NCBI RefSeq assembly: GCF_033807575.1
Contig: NC_084707.1
Location: 26,313,888-26,377,887 of the forward strand
Reading direction: 5' to 3'
DNA length: 64,000 bases
Source: Cydia pomonella
Lineage: Eukaryota; Arthropoda; Insecta; Lepidoptera; Tortricidae
Position numbers and translations under genes: made by a program. Shown here piece by piece: positions 22,985 to 34,900 of the stretch (positions are counted from its first letter, which is position 1; every line of letters begins with the position of its first letter). The notes beneath the pieces were generated by a model. That model saw only the letters and a list, made by a program, of their open reading frames with translations. It was not told the DNA's origin and did not search any database.

Positions 22985-25900
22985 CGCGCCGCGCTGCAGC
23001 CACTTGGGGATGGTGGTGCGCGCGTGCGAGAAGCCGAGCTTCTGCAGGATGTAGTCCACGCCGTACGGCTCGATGGACTTGCCGCCCCACGATAAGAGTC
23101 TGCAACATAACAACGATATCATTATATCACTTTACTCACCATGGCCCACAGCATTTCTCCCTCTCTCTCTACAGACCTGACGGTGGGCAGTGGTAGTCGC
23201 GGGAGTAGGGGAAGGGAGGGGGTGCAGTATACAGACCTGACGGTGGGCTCGAGGTGCCAGGTGAGGCAGTGGTAGTCGCGGGAGTAGGGGAGGGGAGGGG
23301 GTGCAGTATACAGACCTGACGGTGGGCTCGTGGTGCCAGGTGAGGCAGTGGTAGTCGCGGGAGTAGGGGAGGGGCGGGGGTGCAGTATACAGACCTGACG
23401 GTGGGCTCGAGGTGCCAGGTGAGGCAGTGGTAGTCGCGGGAGTAGGGGAGGGGAGGGGGTGCAGTATACAGACCTGACGGTGGGCTCGAGGTGCCAGGTG
23501 AGGCAGTGGTAGTCGCGGGAGTAGGGGAGGGGAGGGGGTGCAGTATACAGACCTGACGGTGGGCTCGAGGTGCCAGGTGAGGCAGTGGTAGTCGCGGGAG
23601 TAGGGGAGGGGAGGGGGTGCAGTATACAGACCTGACGGTGGGCTCGAGGTGCCAGGTGAGGCAGTGGTAGTCGCGGGAGTAGGGGAGGGGAGGGGTTGCA
23701 GTATACAGACCTGACGGTGGGCTCGAGGTGCCAGGTGAGGCAGTGGTAGTCGCGGGAGTAGGGGAGGGGAGGGGGTGCAGTATACAGACCTGACGGTGGG
23801 CTCGAGGTGCCAGGTGAGGCAGTGGTAGTCGCGGGAGTAGGGGAGGGGAGGGGGTGCAGTATACAGACCTGACGGTGGGCTCGAGGTGCCAGGTGAGGCA
23901 GTGGTAGTCGCGGGAGTAGGGGAGGGGAGGGGGTGCAGTATACAGACCTGACGGTGGGCTCGAGGTGCCAGGTGAGGCAGTGGTAGTCGCGGGAGTAGGG
24001 GAGGGGAGGGGGTGCAGTATACAGACCTGACGGTGGGCTTGAGGTGCCAGGTGAGGCAGTGGTAGTCGCGGGAGTAGGGGAGGGGAGGGGGTGCAGTATA
24101 CAGACCTGACGGTGGGCTCGAGGTGCCAGGTGAGGCAGTGGTAGTCGCGGGAGTAGGGGAGGGGAGGGGGTGCAGTATACAGACCTGACGGTGGGCTCGA
24201 GGTGCCAGGTGAGGCAGTGGTAGTCGCGGGAGTAGGGGAGGGGAGGGGGTGCAGTATACAGACCTGACGGTGGGCTCGAGGTGCCAGGTGAGGCAGTGGT
24301 AGTCGCGGGAGTAGGGGAGGGGAGGGGGTGCAGTATACAGACCTGACGGTGGGCTCGAGGTGCCAGGTGAGGCAGTGGTAGTCGCGGGAGTAGGGGAGGG
24401 GAGGGGGTGCAGTATACAGACCTGACGGTGGGCTCGAGGTGCCAGGTGAGGCAGTGGTAGTCGCGGTAGTCCTGCGCGGGCGCGCGCGGCCCGGCCACCT
24501 CGCCCCACGCCGCGCGCGTGCCGGTGCCCGGCATCTGGGACACAAATAACTAAAAAGCTTGGTTCCTAAATTTAGTAACTGATAAGACGGACGCCGCAAT
24601 ACGTGAGACGGGATAAGAGATTCAGATATATCTTATAGTTTCTCACATATTACGTAAGTAAGTTCGTAGCAAGCTCTTAAAACAGGGAAATGTCACAAAT
24701 GAGAGTGTATAGATACAAGAATTTCATCACACTAGTGAGAAAAAAAGAGAACAAAAACTTGCTGCTCTAGTTTCAAATTAAAATAAAATAAAATAATTTT
24801 ATGAATAACATAGTTACAGGTCAGATACCATTGTTGGTATTATACATAATTTACTGTTTTAATATTATTTCACGTAACTCGTAAGGCAAAGTATACAAAT
24901 TCGCAACACTTACTTATGATTTATATTAGGATAGGTAGGTTAAAGAACTCTGTGTGAGTCATGAGACATTTTTATTGTTTTTCTTTAAGACTGCGGTGGT
25001 AGCTGCTTTTCTAATAGTGTCTTGTAGACGCAAGGTCCCAATATATGGGTCAATTGCGCTGATTTGGCGAGTCGGTGTGATTCGACTACCAGCCTATTTT
25101 TATGTTTGTTACTGCGGAGTCTGTACTTGTCGTACCTTTACATTTGAATCTGGCAATATTTTCTCGAGTGGACACCGCTTTCTGTTATATAAAAAGTATG
25201 GGAGGGGGGATATATCCCTATATTCCGAAGAGGTCACGTGCAGGAACATCCGCTGTTTTGCTGGCCATAGCGCGGACAGCTCTTTTTTGCATGGAGAACA
25301 CGCGTTTCCAGTCAGTTGCGCGGCCCCACAGTTTCACGCCGTAGGTCAGAAGCGAGTGTACTGTGGCAAAGTAGCACTCTCGCACCGCGGGTCTTCCGGC
25401 GGTGTGCGTAAGCCTACGCAGCGCGAAGCATGTGTGTGGTTTTCTTAGGTATAACTTTGGATCAAAATCACAATGGGATACGCACATTTCTACGCTAGCA
25501 GGTAGACTAAGCTCAGCGGCATACGCAGTAAAAAAAATCCGCCAACTTACCGATGTTGAGACGGCGCGGTTAGTTTATTTCGGATATTTCCATAGCGTCA
25601 TGTCTTACAGGATTTTATTATGGGGCAGAGCCGCTGACATAAACGTTATCTTTGTGTTGCAAAAACGCGCTATACGTAATATATACAACTTAGGAACACA
25701 GGTGTCTCTTAAAGATAAATTTAAAGAAATTAACATTCTCACTGTTGCTTCCCAATATATTTTAGAAAACATTGTACAGTCAGCATCAAATACTTCGTAG
25801 CAGTCAAAGTGGCCAAATAGTTCGGTACACCATACTAAATATATGGTGTACCGAACTATTTGGCTACTTTGACTGCTACGAAGTATTTGACGCTGACTGT

Positions 25901-28900
25901 ATGTAAGGAAAAATATTGTCATGTTTAAATTGAATAGTGACATACACAATTTTAATACTAGAAATAGGAATAAATTAGCGATTCCAGGTTTCCGCTTACA
26001 AAAAGTAAACATTTTATTTATGGGGAGCGGTGTGCGGTTTTATAATAAGTTGTCAAGTAATATGTTGAAATTGTCAATAAATAAATTCAAGACTATTGTG
26101 AAACGACAGCTTTTACGAAAAGCTTATTATACTGTTAATGAATTCATAGAGGATAAAAATGCATTTAATATATTCCATAAAATAGAATATATACCTAGTT
26201 GTAAGTAGACATGTAAAAGAGCAAGCATAAGCCTATTTACAAAATATACATTTTGATTCTGATTTTGATTTTGAGAGGATTCTAAAAAGGCCACACAACA
26301 TATGCCTAGCACAAACCAACACAGAGTTCCCTCGCACTTCTTCGATGTTCATCATCAGGTCCATCTCGTTACCCGAGACCTAACTGCTCACCAAGAGGTT
26401 TCTAAAAATCCACACAACATAGGCATATCACGAACAAACACCGAGTGCCCTCACACATATTCGAACAATGCCTATAAGATGTCGCAATGATACGATACAG
26501 ATCTGTCAGTGTCAAAAGTAACGTTTTTGTTAACTAAATGGCACTTTTGACAGATCGGTATCGTATCGCTGTGATATATTATAATCATTATTAATATAAA
26601 TAATTGTTTCCGCCGAAAGCTGCCGAGTTCTTCTTTTTGCCATCAGATATTGGTACTTGGGTAACGTTGAAATGACACTCCAACACATTAGATTTTTTCC
26701 ATATGTATTAAAATGGTTACATCGTAAAAATTACAAATATCGAATAATCGATAGCAAAACATGCGCGTGAGCGCGATGAAGATCGTAGGGTCTCTGCCGG
26801 GCAGCGCCGCGGCGGTGAGAGGGGAGGGCGGCTGCGCCTGCCGGGGCCCGTTCCCCGCGCGTCTCCTCCCGTGCGTCAACGCTTTATGTATTGGCGTTAA
26901 CATCCTCCGGGGCCTTGAAACCTCCTGGTTTCAAGATCGTTGCTTGGTCATCGTCTTCTTGGTTAGAAGATAGGGGACAGAGCTTAGAGACAGCTCGTCG
27001 AACCAGCCCTTTTCCTGTTCGGACGTCTACAACTCTCGTGACGCCGTCGGATCCTGGGTGCAGAGTTTCGACGCGGCCAAGACTCCACTTCAATGGCGGT
27101 AAGTGTCGTCTTTGAGAATAACTAGGTCCCCAAGTTTGACCCCTTGTCCTGTGGCTCTCCATTTCACACGCTGTTGAAGATCAGAAAGGAACTCCCGAGT
27201 CCATCGCTTCCAGAAGTGTTGTCTAAGGGCTTCAAGATGATGGTAGCGGTTGAGGTTCATCTTCTGTGTAGGCGGAGATGGCAACGAAGCCAATGGCCGC
27301 CCGATCAGGAAGTGACCAGGTGTAAGCGGTGAGAGATCGGATGGGTCGGAAGACATAGGTGTCAACGGCCGCGAATTCAATATAGCTTCTACTTGAGTGA
27401 ACAGTGTGGTTAACTCCTCAAAGGTTAAGTTAGAAGATCCTACTACACGTTTAAGGTGAAATTTCGCGGCTTTAACTCCCGCCTCCCATAAACCACCGAA
27501 ATTGGGAGAATATGCCGGACTGAATTTAAAATCTATGCCGTTGCTGGATGCGAACCCATTGACGGGCTCCTGGCTTGCCTTAAGCATACGTTGTAGCTCG
27601 CTGTTTGCGCCAACGAAATTGGTACCGTTGTCGCAATAAATAGTTGTCGGTTTTCCGCGTCGCGATATAAATCTGCGTAGGCTTAAAATAAAAGAATTTG
27701 TGCTCAGGTCGCTAACGACTTCTAAATGAACCGCCTTTGTGAAAAAACAAACAAACAGGCACAAATAGCATTTTGATACTTTCGCGCCTCGACCCTTTTT
27801 GTTCAAAATGGAAAAGGGCCCAGCGAAATCGACGCCGCAGGTCTCAAATGGTGGAGCAGGAACTACACGCGATTTAGGAAGGTTACCCATAATAGGTTGC
27901 ATGGTTTTAGCCTTTAATCTTTTACACGTGAGGCAGTTGTGCACAGTGCTTCTAGCCAAAACTCTACCCTTAGTTGGCCAAAAATGTTCCCGAACTCCAC
28001 TGAGGAGTAGCTGCGGGCCACAATGAAGTAAACGCAGATGTTCACTTTTAAAAATTAATCTAGCGAGCGGATGTTTGCCATCTAATAGCATTGGATGCCT
28101 TTGATCGTATGAACACTGAGCATCATGCAAACGTCCACCAACTCTTAGTACACCGTTATCGTCTAAGAACGGGTTAAGAGATAAAATGCTAGATTTAGCT
28201 TTCTTATTTTGTCTCAAAGAATTTATTTCATGAGTGAAAGAAACCGCTTGTGACAATTTCGTCAACAGTTGTAAGGAAGTGTTTAACTCTTGTACGGTAA
28301 GTGAACCCTTTACATTTTTATTTTTGCATGCATTTATGAAGCGTAATACGTACGCGAACATATTTATTAAAGTGCTTAATTTAGAATATTTGTTAAAATC
28401 TACCACCGTAGGGGAATGATTAACTTTTATATTTAAGTTTGTTTTTGTTTCAGGTATGTCATCTTCAATGGACGTCATTTCCGGCCATGCATTATCTCCT
28501 TGAAGAAGAAAGGCAGGCCCAGTCCACCAGAGAGTATTCCCATTTAATTCCTGACACTTGATACCCCTTGATGCTAGATCCGCCGGATTGTGGTCGGTAG
28601 GTACGTGTCTCCATGCATGTTTATCTGTTAAATCGCGAATTTCCTGTATGCGGTTGCAAACGACAGTCTTAGGCTGAGCTCTGATCACTGCATAATGAGG
28701 AAGAACGTAGCCAAAGTCCGGTCGTGGGACCCTGGTTAAATGCCCCAGCTGTTCATACTCATGAATGAAGTCCATGTACATTTGTTTAATATAAGGCTTA
28801 CTTTGTAATTTTCTTTCTAAATTAAAGAAACGTCTTTTTGCGATACAGTGAGAATCACCAAGACTTTGCTCTGGTGACGCCTTGAGTGGCATTTTCACGG

Positions 28901-31900
28901 AAAATCTGCCATCGGGAAGCCGAGTAACATCATTATTAAATTGATCTTCGCAGAATTGTTCATCGCTAGACAAGAGTTTGTTTTTTGTGGGTATCTCTTC
29001 GAGTTCCCAGAACATGGAAAGCCTATCTTTTATTTCTCGAGTGAAATTACATTTTATATTTTTACTGGTTTTTTGGGTGCGTTCACCAATCGGTCCGGCG
29101 ACCAACCAACCCAAGTGCGATTTTACTAATGTAGGTTTATTTTTTCCTAACTTGACGAGGGTTTCTTCCACCAAGTCGTAGAACACGTCACCTCCGAGAA
29201 GCAAATCAACATTAGAGGGACGGAAAAAGTCTGGGTCTGCAAGATCTATATTTTCAGGCAAATTGAGCTTAGTGTAGTCTACAGGCGCGTTCGGAAGAGT
29301 GCCCGTAAGTTTAGGTATAACCAGACATGACACCGATGTATTAAATGAATTAATTCTTGACTTGACACTTATCTCACAATGACGTTGAGGAATATCAAAG
29401 TCGTTGTCATTGATTCCACAAATGGTAATGTAATCTTCATCAGATGCCGGTAGGTTTAACATGTTTTTTAAATTTTCAGTGATAAACGATGACTGACTAC
29501 AATTGTCCAAAACAGCACGCGCGCGGACTGTATTATATGGACCAACTATGTCTACGATTGCCGTGCACAACAATACTTCCCCGCACAAAGCAGCATTAAC
29601 ACGCACACAAGGATTAGGTAATTTCGGCTGCTCGCTGGTTTGCCCATCATTGCGAGGCGTATCTACCTTATCTACAGAATTGTCCTGACGATTATCACAA
29701 TTATTGTTACTATTTGCTTCATTGTTGTTGCTACTGTTATGCTGTATATGTACTAATGCATTGTGTTTTCTGTTACAGATGGTGCACGGACCCCTGCGGC
29801 AACGAGACTGGTGATGACCCGGCCGGAAGCAGTTAACACACAATTTCAACTGCCTCACAGTACTTAACCTTGACTCTGGGTTCATTACTTTAAAATTAGG
29901 ACAGTACTCAAGCCTGTGGTCTTGCTGACATAAAGCACATTCAACTTTATTACCATTCGTTGACGCAACATGAAGCAATTTTGTTTGTTTACCTGACGAA
30001 TTTTTATTAATTGTGGGACGCTCGATACGACCTGCATCAACTTTACTATATTGTATTGTTTCTAGTACATCTGCTCGATCGCGCAAAAACTGATAGAACT
30101 CCTTTAAAGTTACTAAGTCTGACAAGGTACTTCTATGTTCCTCCCATTTGCGACCTGTGGCGGCGTCCAATTTTGAGGACATGTTGAATATGATCAGTGT
30201 GTCCCAGTGCTCAGTAGGCTCACCTAAGCTACTTATTGCACGCAAGTTTTTTGAAACGTGGTCAATCATGAGCCTTAATGAAGTATGCGATTCCTTTGTA
30301 AATGCTTCTAAATTGTACAAAGATTTTAAGTGATTATTGATCAAAATTCTTTTATTATTAAACCTCTCACATAACAGTTCCCATGCTAAATTGTAGTTAT
30401 TTGCCGTAAAATCAATTGACTTTATTGCGACAGCAGCGCCACCTTCGAGGGAAGAGCGTAAGTAATGAAACTTATTCATGGAAGGAATATGATCATTGTC
30501 GTGGATTAGCGATTCGAACATATCCCGAAATTCCAGCCATTTTAGATGATCTCCGTCGAAGGTAGGTAGCTTGATTGTTGGTAATTTTATTTGTTGGTAA
30601 TGACCAAACGCAGCACCATCATTAGACCTGACAGATAAATGAGAGGAAGCCGCGTCATTATTTTCTACGGGGTTCAATATGATCCCGGAGGTAGCAATTA
30701 AATTACAAATCTTACTTTCGATTCGTTCGCGTTCCTCAATTTCACCTTCAAGCTCTGAAGGCATTACAAATACTTCGATTTGTGACTGAATGTCATCAAA
30801 CTTTGTTGACAGTTCTTCAAATTTAGTTAATCTAATCTGAAATTCACGGGTTTGTAACGTTGTTGCATTTTCTGATTTAAAACTAGACACGTAATTTTCA
30901 TACTTTGTTATTTGCCCTTTGATGCTGCTGCGCTTTTGTCTCAAAACAGCTAATTTTTGTTCCGACTCAGTCATTGTCACTTTATTATAAACGCAAACAA
31001 CGAGTTTAAAACCAACGTAAACTTAAATAAAATAAAAGTGCAAGATCTGACCAGCTAGTCCTTCAATGGGCACAGCATCTAGAGGAGGTGATCTGTGACG
31101 CGTCCCCAGCCGCCAAGATACTCGTAGGTACTTGGCGCACGTAATTGCGAGACTCGCGACGATCCCGTGGAACACGAAACGTAGGAAACCTGGAATTTGC
31201 GTTTTAGCGAAGTAGTTTATGTTTACAGCAAAAGCAATAGGTACCTGCAGAGATAGTTATTGTTTTTTCCTCAAAAAATAGGTTAAGATGATTGCATTTA
31301 ACCAAATTTTACCAATAAGTGTCTTTAAGAACTTAAAATACGTGCATTTATGCAAAAAGCCTTCACACAGGTGCGGGAATGTTATAAATAAGATATAAAT
31401 GCACAAGAATAGCTTTATTTTAAATCGAAGTAACTTATTTACGTTAATTAGCACTAAAGAAAGTTATTTATTGTAAACTTTTGTAGATTTACTTGAGAGA
31501 CCTTTTGTTTATATTAGTAGGCAAGCTGATTCTTTTGGAAAATGAAAAAAGTGATTTTAAATTTGTATAGAAACCGAAATAGACGAAATCAAAAATAGCC
31601 CCACAAAATAGGTAAGTAGTAATGCAGCTTTTGTTGCCTATCGACAACCAAAAACACGTAATACGCAACTCACTGTTCACTCAAATAAAAAAAAGCGGTA
31701 CAAGCTGTACTTACGTTTCTATTACTGCATATACTTTACACCAACTTAAACCTGGTACACTTTCGTCACAAACAACCACCAACAACGAATACCTATCTTC
31801 AAATATTTCGTTGCTCAGGTTTGAAGTTTGAACTTTCAATTCAACCGCTCGGTGTCTGTGACCACAAGTTTCGATGAGTGGCGTCGTCGAAGTTTCTAGA

Positions 31901-34900
31901 TAAATCACGTCGGGGTCACCAAAATGTTTCCGCCGAAAGCTGCCGAGTTCTTCTTTTTGCCATCAGATATTGGTACTTGGGTAACGTTGAAATGACACTC
32001 CAACACATTAGATTTTTTCCATATGTATTAAAATGGTTACATCGTAAAAATTACAAATATCGAATAATCGATAGCAAAACATGCGCGTGAGCGCGATGAA
32101 GATCGTAGGGTCTCTGCCGGGCAGCGCCGCGGCGGTGAGGGGAGGGCGGCTGCGCCTGCCGGGGCCCGTTCCCCGCGCGTCTCCTCCCGTGCGTCAACGC
32201 TTTATGTATTGGCGTTAACAATAATAATAATATAATATAACAGTATAATAACCTATGAATTTTAGACGATTTGGAATGAAAATTGTGGAGTTACGATTTT
32301 TTTTCAAAATAAATATATGGAGCAGGAACAAGAAATCATCATTACTCAAGAACCGCAAAACAAACCGTAATATCCTCGCAAGTGGTTATACTACGAATTA
32401 TTTGTGATTTTTTGGCATGCTACATATATCCGCCACGGGTGCGGTTTTTTTTTTAAATCATTAATTGTTTCTATGGAAAAGCACAAAAATCAAATTCAAC
32501 ATTTTAAGATTTTTTTGATTGAAATGGGTTTTGCTCAGTGTGTTTATGCTAAGTTATAAGTTTCACACGATTTGAGTTGAAAATGGTAGTTATGATTTTT
32601 TTTCAAAAAAAATGTATGGAGCCGGGACAAAATATCAAAATATCTCAAGAACCGCAACAAATACGGTAATATCCTCGCAGATAGTTATGCTACGAATTAT
32701 TTGTGATTTTTTGGCATACTACATATATCTGCTACGGGTGCGATATTTTGATATTTTGTTCCGGCTCCATACATTTTTTTGAAAAAAAAAAATCATAACT
32801 CTACCATTTTCAACTCAAATCGTGTGAAACTTATAACTTAGCATAAACACACTGAGGAAACCCCATTTCAATTTAAAAAATCTTAAAATGTTGAATTTGG
32901 TTTTTGTGCTTTTTCCATAAAAACAATTAATGATTTAAAAAAAAAACCGCACCCGTGGTGGATATATGTAGTATACCAAAAAATCACAAATAATTCGTAG
33001 CATAACTATCTGCGAGGATATTACCGTATTTGTTGCGGTTCTTGAGATATTTTGATATTTTGTTCCGGCTCCATACATTTTTTTTTTTTAAATCATAACT
33101 CTACCATTTTCAACTCAAATCGTGTGAAACTTATAACTTAGCATAAACACACTGAGCAAAACCCATTTCAATCAAAAAAACGTAAAATAACAACTTCGGT
33201 TTCTATGTCAATGAAAGCCGAATTTCAGCCCACAGTGTGACGGCGAGTCGTCCTATAAGCTCAGTCTATAGGGGTTGGTCTGTAGGATTTACAGACCGCA
33301 ACGCCTACATCTAATAACACCTTTTACGAGCAAGTGTGATCAACCTACCTCCTACCTACCTCCCCCCTTGCGAGAACCTTTAACGTTCTTAAAATATAAG
33401 CGTTTAGTCCGTACACATCTATTAAATATACAAAATAAGTTGTAGCTCCAAATATTATATTTATATATATATTTATTATTTTTTTGGTTTTGATAAATTA
33501 TTTTCATTTTATTATTTTATATTTATTTAATGTATTCTTCTTTTTTTTCTTTTATCTTTATGTAAAGGCAAAACATAATACACACATTACAAAGTACATT
33601 CTTACCTACACTATTTCTACATACCAGCCCCACATACTCATACACGTACATTAATAAACTATAGTACAGGAACACACAAATACACAAAGATGTCAATATA
33701 GAGCTGAGAGCTGTACCTAAGAAAGGTACATTACATTATGCTAGTAGTGACCGACCCCAATCTCTCCCGGGGCCAGTCTGAAAATCAGCGCAGAGCCCTC
33801 TGGCACTGCACATGCTGAGATTGGCACCCTTTGCCACATTATAGATTTAAGTTATAATTATTGTGTTAATTTAAGTTAATTAGTTTAAGTTATTTTGTAT
33901 TTTTTAGCTATTTTCACAGAAATTGTAAATTTAGTTGTGTGGCAATAAAGATTTTTTTATTTTTTATTTTATTTTTATTTTATCAAAGTATTGTCACTTC
34001 CCTCCTATTTATTAGAACATGTTTAGCTGTAAAAGTGCAACTTTTTTTTTTTTTTTTTTTTCATTAAAATTAAAACGTGTCGGTATCAAACAAAGTTAAA
34101 TAACAATCAATTTAGAGATTGTTTTTCATAATTCTCAACGGAGAATGGTCACATGATCAACGTTTTTGGGTGAATTCCCTCACGTGGGAACATTAAAATT
34201 GGGAACAAAAAAAATATTAAAATTTGCGGATAACCGACTGTTTTTTTTTTGGTCGCGCGATGATAAAAATTAAATCCTTTCATAATCAGCTCTAAGAAAT
34301 CGAGTACATCATATTAAAATCAACTTCATAGTTGATACCTTCGCATGTCCCTAAAACAAATATCAGACAGACAGAGATCAAAGTTAACTCACACAATTTA
34401 TTTATTATTTTTTGAGACCAAAAAACTAATCAAATTATACTCACGACGCGGTCCTTCTCCTTGATATAAGAAGATATGAGATCATGTAGAAACAGGAACG
34501 CCTCAGCGTCCACTGACACAAAGATGTGGTCCTCGAACTCCGTGATGAAACTGCATTCCACCACTGGTTTCTCGTCTGTCAATACATACTTCAATATCAA
34601 TACAATCAAAGATCTATTGGCTTATTGTTTACACGCATATTTATTATTTTATAGCATTTACATTGAATTTATTTTTGAGTAATTCATCTATCTAATCCCT
34701 TTGTTCCCGCGGACGCTATATCGATTTTATACAAAATATATGCAAAATGTAAACAATTGTATTGTATTCGCGCTGGTGCTGCATCCCGCTCCGTCGGTGT
34801 CGCTAGAGAGGGACAGTGTACCGACCCTGCTCGGTGGGCGGCGCGGGGCTCTGGCGGTGCTTGGTGCGGAGGTGCAGCTGCAGCGCGGGCAGCGCGAAGA

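Larger units (their letters stand above)
26605..32220 (-). mobile_element. Complete BEL/Pao LTR retrotransposon lacking reverse transcriptase
   Basis: A 5.6-kb element bounded by direct LTRs (26605-26902 and 31925-32220) that start TGTTTCC on the plus strand and end GTTAACA. They differ only by a 2-bp indel (gagagggg/gagggg). A 5-bp target duplication ATAAT flanks it (26600-26604, 32221-32225), as is usual for BEL/Pao. Inside the 5' LTR, a primer-binding-like TGGTGACCCCGACGTG follows at about 31921-31906, and a purine-rich stretch precedes the 3' LTR. It sits in tweek intron 18, same strand as the gene. Confidence 0.93.

Noticed and set aside
20262..23108. 948-codon open frame on the minus strand, and shorter plus-strand frames, in the 72/87-bp array
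   Set aside because: Units divisible by three keep any stop-free frame open. Composition is low complexity, and the real tweek frame ends at the TAG at 22904.
23122..24599. Three overlapping frames of about 460-476 codons
   Set aside because: They are one 79-bp unit read in rotating frames. Only the 24534-24422 exon is supported by splice sites and family similarity.
24954..25448. 164-codon plus frame
   Set aside because: Antisense shadow of the minus-strand LINE fragment at 24950-25487.
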